64,000 nt of DNA, from contig NZ_CP015506.1 of NCBI RefSeq assembly GCF_000294775.2, positions 5,245,501 to 5,309,500 of the forward strand, read 5' to 3'. Within the stretch, counting starts at the first letter, position 1; the number at the start of each line of letters is the position of its first letter. Source of the DNA: Cytobacillus oceanisediminis 2691. Lineage in GTDB: Bacteria > Bacillota > Bacilli > Bacillales > Cytobacillaceae. Shown here one piece after another: positions 1 to 8,848 of the stretch. A model generated the notes under the pieces. The model had not been told where the DNA came from and did no database searches. It was given only the letters and a program-made list of their open reading frames with translations. Both the position numbers and the translations under genes were made by a program.

Positions 1-411
1 TTCCACATAACGGCGGTGGAAAGCCCAGATTACCGCTACAAGGATCATCAGGGTCACAATTTCCTGGAAAAAGGTGAAGCCAGGATATAATGGTCCAAGC
101 GGCAAATGCGCACCTGGCTTAATTCCCTTGATAATAAAATCGATTGCTCCAAATTGGACAAGAATGAAGCCGTAGAAAAACATCACGTGGATAATTCCGC
201 TTTTCTTATCCTTTAAAAGCTTCTTCTGGCCAAATACGTTGACCCAGATCTTCTCAAGGCGTTCTTTCACCTTGCCGTCAAACTCCACCTTTTTGCCAAG
301 CTTGATATATTCAATCCGCGTCTTCACAACATAGACAAACAGGCTGATGGCGTAAGCGGTTACAAGAAGAAATGCAATTAAGTTGATCCATAATAAACCG
401 TTCATAGACAT
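1..411 (-). CDS. fadF: Fe-S oxidoreductase FadF, N-terminal part (cut by window edge)
   Basis: Reading frame open at the window edge; about 137 N-terminal residues are visible, starting MSMNGLLWIN. It shows hydrophobic segments near residues 5-27 and 75-95 separated by a basic loop with a KLGKKVEFDGKVKERL run. This matches the membrane-anchored start of the heterodisulfide-reductase-like Fe-S proteins that act with acyl-CoA dehydrogenases in fatty acid oxidation (B. subtilis FadF/YwjF). The cysteine-rich part lies outside the window. AAAGGAG precedes two candidate ATGs (411 and 405). The FadR-type operator upstream and the neighbour clsB support the name. Function is from family knowledge. 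Confidence 0.8.
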   Translation of the reverse strand, partial: MSMNGLLWINLIAFLLVTAYAISLFVYVVKTRIEYIKLGKKVEFDGKVKERLEKIWVNVFGQKKLLKDKKSGIIHVMFFYGFILVQFGAIDFIIKGIKPGAHLPLGPLYPGFTFFQEIVTLMILVAVIWAFHRRYVE

Positions 412-478
412 GGTGCTCCTTTCTTCATCTTAGAAAATTTTAAAAACAATATAATTTTCTGAATTTACTCTTACTCCC

Positions 479-506
479 ATTATATTATGAATGAGCATTC
501 AGTCAA
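479..506 (-). promoter_or_regulatory. SigA promoter of fadF overlapped by a FadR-type operator
   Basis: On the minus strand, TTGACT (501-506) and TATAAT (479-484) are separated by 16 nt. The spacer and -35 box carry ATGAATGAGCATTCAGTCAA (plus strand 487-506), close to the B. subtilis FadR operator ATGAATGA-N4-TCATTCAT: the left half is exact, the right half differs at two bases. Placement across the -35 box predicts repression released by long-chain acyl-CoA. Confidence 0.75.
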
Positions 507-660
507 CCATTTTTAGTTAAACTTGTTCGAAAAATTTCATTATTTTCATTTATTAAATTCTTTATAAAGGTGAAAAGTCCTCCCATTTTGGGAGATTCCA
601 TGATAGAAAAAGCTCTGCAGGAAATACTAACAGGAAAATCCTGTCGAGAGGAAGATTGCA

Positions 661-1875
661 TTGACTGTCTGGAATATCATTATGGCCGTTTTACTCGTCA
701 TCTTCTTATGGCTCTATATCGACTTTACATGGGGCCGGAAAAGCCATATGAAAAAGCTTGAGCGGACCGCCTTACCCATCCGGCAGTCTGATATGGAACT
801 ATTTGCAGACGGACCTGCTTTGTTTGATGATTTATTCTCCGAGCTAAGAAGAGCGCAAAAGCACATCCATATTTTATTTTATATTGTGAAGGATGATAAA
901 ATCAGCAAGGAGTTTTTAACCATTTTAAAGGGTAAAGCAAAAGAAGGAGTGGAAGTCCGCCTTTTGCTGGATTGGGCCGGAAGCTTTCCGGTTAAACGAA
1001 AAACCGTTAAGGATCTTAAAAGCAGCGGCATTAAGTTTTCGTTTGCACATGTGCCAAAGCTTCCATTTCTCTTCTATTCTTTCCAGGCCAGGAACCATCG
1101 GAAAATCACCGTTATTGACGGAAAGATCGGTTACAGCGGAGGCTTCAATATTGGCAAAGAATACATCAATCTGGATAAAAAGCTGAGTCCCTGGCGTGAC
1201 TATCATTTGAAATTCCGTGGTGAAGGGGTAGAGGATCTGCAAAGAGAGTTTCTAATCGATTGGTATAAAGCAACAAAGACTGACCTGCTCGCAAACAGAG
1301 TCTATTTTCCTGAGCAGCCTGCAGGAGATTACCGCCATCAGTTCGCATCTTATAAAGGAGCATTTTTAGAAGAAAGCTTCTCCTCCTTAATTCGGAATGC
1401 GAAAAAGAGCATTACGATTGGGACACCCTATTTTATTCCGGGCAAAAGGCTTTTTCAGGATTTAATCCATGCCCTGGAACGCGGGGTAACTGTCAAGATA
1501 CTTGTCCCATGCATTACCGATCATATTCTTGTTAAGGAAGCCTCCTATCTTTACTTAAGAACCTTGATTAAACAAGGAGCTTATGTGTATGAATACAAAA
1601 ATGGCTTTTACCATGCGAAGGCGATCATCATCGATGATGAAATCAGCGATATTGGAACAGCCAATTTTGATAAGCGGAGCCTGTTTTTAAATTATGAAAT
1701 CAATTGCTTTATTTATGACAAAGAGTTCATAAAGCAGATCAGGTCTGTTCTGGACAAAGACATAGACATAGACATAGACAATGCAAAGAGATTGACGCTA
1801 AAAGAATTAAACCGGCTGGACCCTTTACGGACATTCAAGGAAATGCTTGCCCGGTCTGTGGCAAGCTTCCTCTAG
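661..1875 (+). CDS. clsB: Cardiolipin synthase, phospholipase D superfamily (ClsB/YwjE type)
   Basis: 404 residues from a TTG start. One N-terminal membrane segment (about residues 5-22) is followed by two phospholipase D domains. HKD motif 1 is HRKITVID (H146, K148, D153); motif 2 is HAKAIIID (H318, K320, D325), followed by GTANFDKRS. It is expected to join two phosphatidylglycerols into cardiolipin at the membrane. The TTG at 661 follows AGAGGAAG at usable spacing; an ATG at codon 8 is an alternative. Position between fadF and uvsE is as in B. subtilis. A tandem hexamer (gacata) near 1759-1782 encodes a DIDIDID tail. Confidence 0.88.
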   Translation: MTVWNIIMAVLLVIFLWLYIDFTWGRKSHMKKLERTALPIRQSDMELFADGPALFDDLFSELRRAQKHIHILFYIVKDDKISKEFLTILKGKAKEGVEVRLLLDWAGSFPVKRKTVKDLKSSGIKFSFAHVPKLPFLFYSFQARNHRKITVIDGKIGYSGGFNIGKEYINLDKKLSPWRDYHLKFRGEGVEDLQREFLIDWYKATKTDLLANRVYFPEQPAGDYRHQFASYKGAFLEESFSSLIRNAKKSITIGTPYFIPGKRLFQDLIHALERGVTVKILVPCITDHILVKEASYLYLRTLIKQGAYVYEYKNGFYHAKAIIIDDEISDIGTANFDKRSLFLNYEINCFIYDKEFIKQIRSVLDKDIDIDIDNAKRLTLKELNRLDPLRTFKEMLARSVASFL

Positions 1876-2242
1876 GAAAAGCGGAAGCGCCTTGCCCACG
1901 AAGGAACGCAGACAAAGAACGCCACGTCCTGTGGCAACGTCTGCATGACCCCCATCCTCCCAAAAGCTGCCGCTTTTGGTCGTGCGATGATTATGCTGAC
2001 GAAGCCTTCCTTGTCCTGGGGGCCCCAAGCACAAGACGAGCGTCCTGGAAAGGCGTTCTTTGCCTTTTTAGGAGGATTGCCCGAAATGTGGAGGTGACTG
2101 CCCAGGGACGACAGGCATAAGACAGTTCCTGTAAGAAGGCGTTCTTCCTTCTGAAAGGAAATGGCTTATGACCCCGAGTCCCTAGGAGCCGCAACTAGAC
2201 AGGCTTGTGACCTCGAGGGGGTAGGCTGCTTGCGCTAGACAG
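1876..2242 (+). repeat. Compound copy (A) of the GAAAAGCGG...CTAGACAG hairpin repeat
   Basis: Starts at the base after the clsB stop codon and fills the clsB-uvsE gap. Modules in order: a nested hairpin GCAGAC...CCAC/GTGG...GTCTGC (about 1908-1947); a CCAAAAGC/GCTTTTGG hairpin (about 1959-1979); a segment with GGCGTTCTTTGCC; then a segment with CATAAG...CTTATG and GGGAC...GTCCC arms; ending with the family terminus GACCTCGAGGGGGTAGG and CTAGACAG. Short frames crossing it are not believable genes. Confidence 0.85.
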
Positions 2243-2306
2243 CTCTCGAAATACAAAGATTTACATTCTGTTAGATTATAGACCAGCATAAAGAAGGTGC
2301 TGCAAA

Positions 2307-3263
2307 TTGAAAATAAGACTGGGATATGTTTCTCATGCCATCAGCCTGTGGGAGGCATCTCCTGCGAGAACATTGACTTTTACGCGCTATCAGCAATTGC
2401 CTGAGGAAGAAAGGCTGGAAAAGCTGAAGGCCGTCACAGCAGTGAATTTGCAAAATACGTTAAGAATGCTTTATTTTAATATCGCCCATGAAATTCAGCT
2501 ATATCGGCTTTCAAGCTCCATCGTACCTCTGGCCACACATCCGGAGGTTTTATGGGATTTTGTCACACCCTTTAAGGAAAAATGGCTTGAAATTGGTGAA
2601 TTGATTAAAAAACACGGGCTACGCGTCAGCTTTCACCCCAATCAATTCACCCTGTTCACTTCTCCGCGCGACGATGTGACAAGAAATGCAGTCAAAGATA
2701 TGGAATACCATTACCGGATGTTCGAGGCCATGGGGGTTGAAAACGAGAGCTTCATTAATATCCATATTGGCGGGGCTTATGGTGACAAGCTCACGACCAT
2801 CCACCGTTTCCATGAAAATCTCAAGACACTGCCATCTCTTATTAAAAAGCAAATGACACTCGAGAATGATGACAAAACCTATAACGCGGATGAAACTCTC
2901 CTGGCCTGCCAGAAAGAAACCATCCCCCTTGTGTTCGATTATCACCACCATATGGCGAACCTCGGCACCCGCCCGCTGGATGAGCTTCTCCCTGAGATTT
3001 TTCAGACGTGGGAACAAACAGGACTCAAGCCGAAAATCCACATTTCCTCTCCCAAATCAGAAAAAGCCTTCCGGTCCCATGCCGATTATGTTGACATTGA
3101 TTTCATCAGGCCGCTTCTCGATCTGCTGAAAACCTTTAACCGGGATATCGATTTCATGATTGAAGCTAAAGCAAAGGACAAGGCTGCGCTTAAGCTGACA
3201 GAAGATATCAGCAGCATCCGCGGGGTGAAGAGGATTGGCGGCGCGGAGGTAGAATGGAAATAA
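2307..3263 (+). CDS. uvsE: UV DNA damage endonuclease UvsE (UvdE family)
   Basis: 318 residues from a TTG start after GAAGGTG. The family's TIM-barrel signatures are present: [11 protein letters not shown] at the N-terminus, [11 protein letters not shown] near residues 110-120, [11 protein letters not shown] near 150, LENDD near 190 and FDYHHH near 212; their His/Asp/Glu residues bind the metal cluster in this family. It nicks DNA 5' of UV photoproducts, an alternative excision repair pathway in spore formers. Same order clsB-uvsE as in B. subtilis. The stop codon touches repeat copy B. Confidence 0.92.
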   Translation: MKIRLGYVSHAISLWEASPARTLTFTRYQQLPEEERLEKLKAVTAVNLQNTLRMLYFNIAHEIQLYRLSSSIVPLATHPEVLWDFVTPFKEKWLEIGELIKKHGLRVSFHPNQFTLFTSPRDDVTRNAVKDMEYHYRMFEAMGVENESFINIHIGGAYGDKLTTIHRFHENLKTLPSLIKKQMTLENDDKTYNADETLLACQKETIPLVFDYHHHMANLGTRPLDELLPEIFQTWEQTGLKPKIHISSPKSEKAFRSHADYVDIDFIRPLLDLLKTFNRDIDFMIEAKAKDKAALKLTEDISSIRGVKRIGGAEVEWK

Positions 3264-3386
3264 GAAAAGCGGAGGCGCCTTGCTCACCCCCGACAAGCAC
3301 AAGATGAGCCTCACGGAAAGGCGTTCTTTGCCTTTTTGGGAGGATTGGCTTGTGACCTCGAGGGGGTAGACGCCGCAGCTAGACAG
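3264..3386 (+). repeat. Short copy (B) of the GAAAAGCGG...CTAGACAG hairpin repeat
   Basis: Begins at the base after the uvsE TAA. Contains GCGCC near its 5' end, CACCCCCGACAAGCACAAG, a central hairpin GGAAAGGCGTTCTTTGCC, then GGCTTGTGACCTCGAGGGGG and CTAGACAG. CACAAG pairs with CTTGTG and CCCCC with GGGGG, giving one long nested hairpin. Confidence 0.85.
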
Positions 3387-3421
3387 TTATCTAATTCCGA
3401 AGTTTGTCATTCGTAATGGAA

Positions 3422-3443
3422 GGCGTTCCGCATGCGGAACGCC
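3422..3443. terminator. Palindromic hairpin between convergent uvsE and cdo
   Basis: GGCGTTCCGCA/TGCGGAACGCC is a perfect 22-nt palindrome, followed on the plus strand by CCTTTATTTT. It probably ends uvsE transcription and may work for both directions. Confidence 0.65.
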
Positions 3444-3446
3444 CCT

Positions 3447-3995
3447 TTATTTTAACTGAATCTCCTTCACCTTCTGCCTCTGCTCCTCAGGCCACCAGGC
3501 CCCACAGTCTTCAGAGACTACACAGGCAGCGCACTTTTGAAGGTCGTACACCTTCATACCAGTAATCGGAGGTGAATAAAGATGCAGTGTGACAAGGTTC
3601 TCCCTGCCTGCACTCTTCATTTTGTGCACACCTTTTTTGAGAGCAAAAAAGAAGGAGTCTTTGGACTTTATCTCTGCAAAAAGCTCAATTGGGACGTCTT
3701 CCTTCACTTCAAAAACAGTATTTTCCGCATCTCCATTTAACACTTGAATCCATCCCTTTGAATTTCCATGATCATGCGGGGCGCATTCGATATCTGACCA
3801 GTTCATGACAAGCAGCTCCACTTCTTCACTTTGGTAAAGCAGCTTGCGGTAGTAGGGTTTTCCATCTGCCGGCTGCAAGTGAGGAAGCAACTCCTCAAGT
3901 TTGATATCAAGTGATGCCAAAGCCTTTCTAAGTTCTTCTGCAGAAGGTGATTTCAATGAATCCAAACTGTTTTTAAACCGTTCCTTCAAGGCCAC
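3447..3995 (-). CDS. Cysteine dioxygenase family protein
   Basis: 182 residues from a GTG start 7 nt after GGGGGAG. Cupin fold with the type I cysteine dioxygenase pattern: PHDHGNSKGWIQVLNG near residues 72-87 supplies two metal-binding histidines and GVHKM near 125 the third. Expected reaction: oxidation of L-cysteine to cysteine sulfinate with O2 and non-haem iron. A cysteine-rich CAACVVSEDC segment lies near the C-terminus. It follows the EamA permease gene by 25 nt, so the two are probably co-transcribed, which suggests a role of the permease in sulfur amino acid handling (inference). Confidence 0.82.
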   Translation of the reverse strand: MALKERFKNSLDSLKSPSAEELRKALASLDIKLEELLPHLQPADGKPYYRKLLYQSEEVELLVMNWSDIECAPHDHGNSKGWIQVLNGDAENTVFEVKEDVPIELFAEIKSKDSFFFALKKGVHKMKSAGRENLVTLHLYSPPITGMKVYDLQKCAACVVSEDCGAWWPEEQRQKVKEIQLK

Positions 3996-4020
3996 TAAAC
4001 GACTCCCCCTTTACTGTGGA

Positions 4021-4923
4021 TTATCGTTTCCTCCATGAAAAATATTTCAGCTGACCATTCACCATGATCACTCCTATAATAATTATGATTCCGCCCATAA
4101 AGCTTATGAAGAAAATTTTTTCACGAAGCAATAAAACGGCCGCAATAAAGGTAAATAGCGGCTCCATATAGATAAACATTGATACTTTGGAAGCTTCCAA
4201 AACCTCGAGAGCCTTGGACCAGTACCAGTAGCCAATCCCCGACACAAATATGCCCAGAAACAATATATGAGCCCATTCAGAATCGGATAAAAGATGGAAC
4301 TTCTCCCACCCTCTGTCTCTCATTAAAAAGGGAATGGTCAACACGCATCCAAGCAAACTCATATAAAAAGTGACCACAAGGGAAGGAAGCTTAATTTGCA
4401 GTTTTCTCACCAAAATCGAATATACGGCCCAATTCAGTGTACTTAGGATCATGAGGAAATACCCTATATTTAAAGCAAATCCCAGCGTCTGGCCGCTTCT
4501 CGCTCCTGTTACCATGAGGACCCCGGAAATCGCAGTTATAATGCCCAGCGTCTTAAGAAATGTCAATTTTTCATGGAGAAAAATCATGGAGAGAAGCACG
4601 GTAAAAACAGGTGAAAAAGAAATGATCCACCCCGCAGATGAGGCGTCTATTGTCTTTAGAGCTGATACCTGGATGACCTGATGGATGAAAACGCCGAGTA
4701 CACCGAGAACAATTAAATGGGGAATATAGTTGAGCGGAATCTGGAGCGGATATCTTTTCAAGAGAAGCACAAGGAGCAGAAAAGCTGCCCCGATGGCAAA
4801 CCGGAGCATGATCAATGTATAAGGGTCCAGCTTATCCAAAACAGCTTTTGTGGAAACAAAAGAGACTCCCCAAAAACTGATCGAAATGGTTGCAAAAAAA
4901 GAGGCTGCCAATTGTGGCTTCAT
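4021..4923 (-). CDS. EamA/DMT-family permease
   Basis: 300 residues with about ten hydrophobic helices in two homologous halves, the layout of the drug/metabolite transporter superfamily. FWGVSFVSTKAVLDKLDP near residue 18 is the usual first-repeat signature; the second repeat starts near SILVRKLQIKLPS (about 165). The C-terminus is basic (FSWRKR), as in inner-membrane exporters. Substrate cannot be read from sequence; the operon partner is a cysteine dioxygenase. An AAAGGA lies 11 nt before the ATG. Confidence 0.82.
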   Translation of the reverse strand: MKPQLAASFFATISISFWGVSFVSTKAVLDKLDPYTLIMLRFAIGAAFLLLVLLLKRYPLQIPLNYIPHLIVLGVLGVFIHQVIQVSALKTIDASSAGWIISFSPVFTVLLSMIFLHEKLTFLKTLGIITAISGVLMVTGARSGQTLGFALNIGYFLMILSTLNWAVYSILVRKLQIKLPSLVVTFYMSLLGCVLTIPFLMRDRGWEKFHLLSDSEWAHILFLGIFVSGIGYWYWSKALEVLEASKVSMFIYMEPLFTFIAAVLLLREKIFFISFMGGIIIIIGVIMVNGQLKYFSWRKR

Positions 4924-5029
4924 GGGCGAGCATGTCCTTTCCGGAAGGTTTCTACCATGATATGCTCGTCCCGAAGTAAAATGCTGAGTTTAGTTTGATT
5001 TACTTGCGGATTGTATGCAAAATTTATTA

Positions 5030-5225
5030 ATTTTTTGCTGATTTGCCGGGTTGGCAGACTAATTTTCTGAGGATTAGCCCGTAACTTTTTGGTTTGCTGC
5101 CTGTTTTCGGTTTGTTTGCAGGTTTACCAGGTTTGTTTGCTTTTTTCCTGATTTGTTTGCCAATTTTAGCTATTGTTTGCTGATTTCCCAGGTTTATTTG
5201 CAACATTCCGGATTTATTTGCAAAG
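5030..5225. repeat. Array 1: phased ~20-nt repeats, core GCAAAYAAA (minus strand)
   Basis: The eamA-xapX gap carries TTTRTTTGC on the plus strand starting at 5111, 5132, 5152, 5172 (variant), 5193 and 5213: steps of 21, 20, 20, 21, 20 nt, with unlike sequence between. More degenerate units extend back to about 5030. The 83-codon frame across it (5027-5278) is low-complexity (KPGKPANKPKTG) and not believed to be a gene. Confidence 0.75.
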
Positions 5226-5243
5226 TTCACATTTAGACATAAA

Positions 5244-5270
5244 GGGTGCCCATAACTTACGTGGACACCC
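5244..5270 (-). terminator. Rho-independent terminator of the xapX-type gene
   Basis: Minus-strand hairpin GGGTGTCC...GGGCACCC (one G-U pair) followed by TTTATG, 7 nt past the stop codon at 5278. Confidence 0.7.
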
Positions 5271-5277
5271 TTTTCCA

Positions 5278-5457
5278 TTATCTCAATATTCCCTGCAGCC
5301 AGGGCAGAACCACTTCATATGCTTTAAACCCGAGGTAAATGCCGACTATCCCCATAATGCCAGGCAGTGCGGGCGGTGCGGGTATCGGCAGCTTCATGAA
5401 AGCAAAGACAAATCCGACGAGAAATCCTGTAAGTATGGATAAAAGAACGATTTTCAT
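5278..5457 (-). CDS. XapX domain small membrane protein
   Basis: 59 residues, MKIVLLSILTGFLVG onward, with two hydrophobic helices around a proline-rich PIPAPPALPGIMGI turn, the XapX domain signature. The ATG follows TTAGGAGGATCTC. Function of the family is unknown; members are small integral membrane proteins. It lies 60 nt beyond the argS terminator and has its own terminator, so it is probably monocistronic. Confidence 0.8.
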   Translation of the reverse strand: MKIVLLSILTGFLVGFVFAFMKLPIPAPPALPGIMGIVGIYLGFKAYEVVLPWLQGILR

Positions 5458-5516
5458 GAGATCCTCCTAAAATAACATATGCCTTTAGCTTCCCCTTTTT
5501 CGTCAAAAACATGAAA

Positions 5517-5542
5517 AAGCCGGCACCTATAAGTGCCAGCTT
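5517..5542 (-). terminator. Rho-independent terminator of argS
   Basis: Minus strand AAGCTGGCAC-TTATA-GGTGCCGGCTT followed by TTTTC, just past the argS stop codon. Confidence 0.85.
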
Positions 5543-5548
5543 TGAGTT

Positions 5549-7216
5549 TTACATTTTTTCCGGTGCAGATACGCCGATTAATTTCAGAGCATTCTTCAAG
5601 GTAGTCTGAACGGCTTTGATCAGTGCCAGTCGGGCTTTGGTTCTTTCCGGATTTTCCGCATCCAGTACTTTTTCAGCATTATAGAAGCTGTGGAAAGAAG
5701 AAGCCAGTTCATAAATATAGTTCGTGATTCTGTGCGGCATGCGCTTTTGCGCAGCTTCTCCGACAGCCTGCGGGAATTCGCCGATTTTCTTCAGAACGTC
5801 GATTTCCTTTTCCGCCTGAATCAGGGAGTAATCTGCAGCTTCGGCAGACATGCCCTGCTCTTCACCCTGGCGCAGGATGCTGGAAATACGCGCGTGTGCG
5901 TACTGGGCATAGTAAACAGGGTTTTCATTTGATTGTGAGACAGCCAGATCAAGGTCAAAATCAAGATGCGTATCTGCGCTTCTCATCGCAAAGAAATAGC
6001 GAGTTGCGTCCAGTCCTACTTCTTCCACAAGGTCACGCATCGTTACCGCTTTGCCGGTACGTTTGCTCATCTTCATTTTTTCGCCGTTTTTGTACAAGTG
6101 TACAAGCTGGATGATTTCGACTTCGAGCGCCTCACGGTCATAGCCAAGCGCCTGGATGGCCGCTTTCATGCGCGGAATGTAGCCATGGTGGTCAGCACCC
6201 CAAATGTTGATCAGCTTTTCAAAGCCTCTTTCAAGCTTGTCTTTATGGTAAGCGATATCTGGAGTCAGATATGTGTAAGAGCCGTCATTTTTAATAAGAA
6301 CACGGTCTTTGTCATCACCGAAAGCAGTTGAGCGGAACCAGGTTGCACCCTCTTCTTCGTAGATGTGGCCGTTATCCTTCAATGCCTGAAGGGCTGTGTC
6401 GATTTTGCCATTATTATAAAGAGATGTTTCAGAATACCAAACATCAAATGGCACACGGAAATCTTCCAGATCCTGCTTCAGCTTTGCCATTTCATATTTC
6501 AGGCCGTATTCACGGAAAAAGTCAAAACGCTCTTTTTCATCCGCATGTACATACTTATCGCCATACTCATCAGCCAGCTTTTTGCCGATGCCGATGATGT
6601 CTTCGCCATGGTAGCCGTCAGCCGGCATTTCTTTTTCAAGGCCAAGAGCCTGGAAATATCGCGCTTCAACCGATAGAGCCAGATTGTTAATCTGGTTGCC
6701 GGCATCATTGATATAGTACTCACGGGAAACCTCATAGCCAGCTTTGTCTAAAATGTTGCATAGGGAGTCGCCGACAGCTGCCCCGCGGGCATGTCCAAGA
6801 TGCAAGTCCCCTGTTGGGTTAGCTGAAACAAACTCGACCTGGATCTTCTGGCTGTTTCCAACTGTTGTTTCTCCGTACCGATCTCCTGCTTCCAGAACGG
6901 CAGGAATCAGATCAGTCAAATAAGAATTATTCATGTAAAAATTAATGAAGCCAGGTCCTGCGATTTCAATTTTTTCAATTGAAGCCTTTGAGCTGTCAAA
7001 ATGAGCAATAAGCTCCTCTGCAATCATTCTTGGCGCTTTTTTTGCCACACGTGCTAATTGCATTGCCATATTCGTGGAATAGTCTCCATGAGCCTTTTCC
7101 TTCGGGATTTCCAGAATTACATCAGGAATCTGCTCTTCCGCTGCTAAGCCAGCCTTTACAACCGCATCCTTAATTTCCTGCTTTAATTTGCCTTGCACCT
7201 GCTCAACTATGTTCAT
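5549..7216 (-). CDS. argS: Arginyl-tRNA synthetase
   Basis: 555 residues counted from ATG 7216 ([10 protein letters not shown]), chosen because GAGGAGGAG lies just upstream; an in-frame extension to 7231 lacks a better ribosome site. Class I synthetase: [15 protein letters not shown] (residues 131-145) holds the HIGH-type motif HLGH (139-142) and KMSKR is at 382-386. The N-terminal domain and the C-terminal DALR anticodon-binding region (about 430-555) are both present. Charges tRNA-Arg with arginine using ATP. It overlaps the end of ywiB by 14 nt, as an operon. Confidence 0.96.
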   Translation of the reverse strand: MNIVEQVQGKLKQEIKDAVVKAGLAAEEQIPDVILEIPKEKAHGDYSTNMAMQLARVAKKAPRMIAEELIAHFDSSKASIEKIEIAGPGFINFYMNNSYLTDLIPAVLEAGDRYGETTVGNSQKIQVEFVSANPTGDLHLGHARGAAVGDSLCNILDKAGYEVSREYYINDAGNQINNLALSVEARYFQALGLEKEMPADGYHGEDIIGIGKKLADEYGDKYVHADEKERFDFFREYGLKYEMAKLKQDLEDFRVPFDVWYSETSLYNNGKIDTALQALKDNGHIYEEEGATWFRSTAFGDDKDRVLIKNDGSYTYLTPDIAYHKDKLERGFEKLINIWGADHHGYIPRMKAAIQALGYDREALEVEIIQLVHLYKNGEKMKMSKRTGKAVTMRDLVEEVGLDATRYFFAMRSADTHLDFDLDLAVSQSNENPVYYAQYAHARISSILRQGEEQGMSAEAADYSLIQAEKEIDVLKKIGEFPQAVGEAAQKRMPHRITNYIYELASSFHSFYNAEKVLDAENPERTKARLALIKAVQTTLKNALKLIGVSAPEKM

Positions 7217-7631
7217 TGTTCTCCTCCTCAAACGTAATCGCCAAATGATATGTACCTGCCTGGGATCCCTGCATTTTCAGATCGTATAAAATATCAATCG
7301 AACCTTCACCAGATTCGTGATCATATTGATGGACCATACGCTTTGTCACCGTGCCCATTTCAAACACTCCGTAAGGCGTTTCATAGCTGCCGCGGAGCTT
7401 TTTATTCATTCTAAAAGGGAGCCTCATCTTTACGGCGCCGCTTCGTAAAATCAGTCCGTCTGCATCGGACATTTTTATGATCGTCTTTACTGTTCCCTCT
7501 TCCATTACTTCATCATACTGAAGGAATCGGGCAGAATCTTTTATATAGTATCGGCCAAAAGCAGTCAATTCAAAAGTCTCTTTGCTGCCAAGCTTGCGAA
7601 TATCTGTCTTCACATTAATCTTCACAGGCAT
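7203..7631 (-). CDS. ywiB: DUF1934 beta-barrel protein YwiB
   Basis: 142 residues from ATG 7631 ([13 protein letters not shown]), the same length as I recall for B. subtilis YwiB; upstream TTGs (7664, 7658) have a GGAAG and would add 11 or 9 residues. Contains [23 protein letters not shown], typical of DUF1934. Lipocalin-like fold by family; biochemical role unknown. Directly upstream of and overlapping argS, as in many Bacillus genomes. Confidence 0.85.
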   Translation of the reverse strand: MPVKINVKTDIRKLGSKETFELTAFGRYYIKDSARFLQYDEVMEEGTVKTIIKMSDADGLILRSGAVKMRLPFRMNKKLRGSYETPYGVFEMGTVTKRMVHQYDHESGEGSIDILYDLKMQGSQAGTYHLAITFEEENNEHS

Positions 7632-7734
7632 TTGTTCCGCTGAGCGACTGGACAACGGCAACACTTCCTTTTCATCATATATAACTATATAAGTATAAAT
7701 ACTCGCTGGGGAAAGTGCAAGAAGGTGACAGAAA

Positions 7735-7857
7735 GAAAAGCGGAAGCGCCTTGCCCACCCCCGACAAGCACAAGACGGGCCTCCCAGAAAGGCGTTCTTT
7801 GCCTTTTTAGGAGGATTGGCTTGTGACCTCGAGGGGGTAGGCGCTGGAGCTAGACAG
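7735..7857 (+). repeat. Short copy (C) of the GAAAAGCGG...CTAGACAG hairpin repeat
   Basis: Lies between ywiB and speB, antisense to both. A canonical copy: GAAAAGCGGAAGCGCC, CCCACCCCCGACAAGC, CACAAG, central GGCGTTCTTTGCC hairpin, CTTGTGACCTCGAGGGGG, GGCGCTGGAG, CTAGACAG. The outer arms GCGCC/GGCGC pair. Confidence 0.88.
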
Positions 7858-7888
7858 TTATCGACGTTCAGTATTTCTTGAATAAAAA

Positions 7889-7910
7889 AACGGAGACCGA
7901 AGTCCCCGTT
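7889..7910 (-). terminator. Rho-independent terminator of the speE-speB operon
   Basis: Minus strand AACGGGGAC-TTCG-GTCTCCGTT followed by TTTTTTATT: a stable stem with a UUCG tetraloop, overlapping the speB stop codon by one base. Confidence 0.88.
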
Positions 7911-8788
7911 TATTTTTTATTAACCCATCCAAGAATCATTTCCCGGATCAGTTTGCTTGCTGTATTGGCTGTTTGTTCAGATGGATCATAGATGGGCGCA
8001 ACCTCGACAAGGTCAGCTCCAACGACTTTAACATCTGAATGGGCAATTTCATGAATAGAAGCAAGAAGCTCTCTTGACGTAATGCCGCCTGCGTCGACTG
8101 TGCCTGTTCCCGGCGCGTGGGCAGGGTCCAGAACATCAATATCAATCGTTACATAGACCGGACGTCCTGCAAGCTTAGGAAGAATATCTTTCAATGGCTT
8201 ATGCACTTCGAATTTTGAAATGTGCATGCCGACTTCCTTCGCCCACTGGAATTCTTCTTTCATGCCGGAACGGATGCCAAAAGAATAGATATTGCCAGGA
8301 CCAATCAAATCAGCTGCTTTGCGGATTGGCGTTGAATGAGATAATGGCTCCCCTTCATAATCCACACGAAGGTCTGTATGGGCGTCCATGTGGATAATCG
8401 CCAAATCCGGATATTTTTTGTACATTGCTTTGATGACAGGCCAGGAAACCAAATGTTCTCCGCCCATGCCAAGCGGAAATTTATCCTCCGCCAGAAGCTG
8501 ATCGATAAACTCCTCAATCATATCGATGCTTTTCTGCGGATTTCCGAATGGCAGCGGAATATCGCCGGCATCATAATATTTTACCTCTTCAAGCTCACGG
8601 TCCAGGTATGGGCTATACTCTTCAAGCCCGATTGACACTTCTCGGATACGGGCAGGGCCGAAACGGGAGCCCGGACGATAGCTGACTGTCCAGTCCATTG
8701 GCATTCCATAAATGACCGCTTCACTTTCCTCATAACTAGGATGGCTTTTAATAAACACATTGCCTGAATAGGCTTCATCAAAACGCAC
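7910..8788 (-). CDS. speB: Agmatinase
   Basis: 292 residues. GTG 8788 (MRFDEAYSGN) is preferred: GAGGG lies 9 nt before it, whereas the ATG at 8797 abuts GAGGG with no spacing. Ureohydrolase motifs binding two manganese ions are all present: MGGEHLVSWP near residue 110, HMDAHTDLR near 135, and IDIDVLDPAHAPGTG near 215. Hydrolyses agmatine to putrescine and urea. Second gene of a speE-speB unit, so putrescine made here is used by SpeE. Confidence 0.93.
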   Translation of the reverse strand: MRFDEAYSGNVFIKSHPSYEESEAVIYGMPMDWTVSYRPGSRFGPARIREVSIGLEEYSPYLDRELEEVKYYDAGDIPLPFGNPQKSIDMIEEFIDQLLAEDKFPLGMGGEHLVSWPVIKAMYKKYPDLAIIHMDAHTDLRVDYEGEPLSHSTPIRKAADLIGPGNIYSFGIRSGMKEEFQWAKEVGMHISKFEVHKPLKDILPKLAGRPVYVTIDIDVLDPAHAPGTGTVDAGGITSRELLASIHEIAHSDVKVVGADLVEVAPIYDPSEQTANTASKLIREMILGWVNKK

Positions 8789-8822
8789 CAAGGTCATCCC
8801 TCACTTTTTATGTATTCAAGAA

Positions 8823-8842
8823 GGCTGCTCTGAAACGCAGCC
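8823..8842 (-). other. Intercistronic hairpin between speE and speB
   Basis: GGCTGC/GCAGCC with an 8-nt loop, in the 60-nt speE-speB gap. There is no U-run after it, so it is more likely a processing or stabilising stem than a full terminator. Confidence 0.5.
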
Positions 8843-8848
8843 TGTCCA

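Noticed and set aside
570-761. 63-codon frame upstream of and overlapping clsB
   Set aside because: No family resemblance, overlaps the clsB start in another frame, and the clsB frame is clearly the conserved one.
1825-2194. Two minus-strand frames over the compound repeat
   Set aside because: Near-identical frames occur in copy I (49539-49806) because both are the same non-coding repeat.
5027-5278. 83-codon minus-strand frame (KPGKPANKPKTG)
   Set aside because: It is the translation of the 20-nt phased array, with no ribosome site and low-complexity product; it also runs into the xapX stop.
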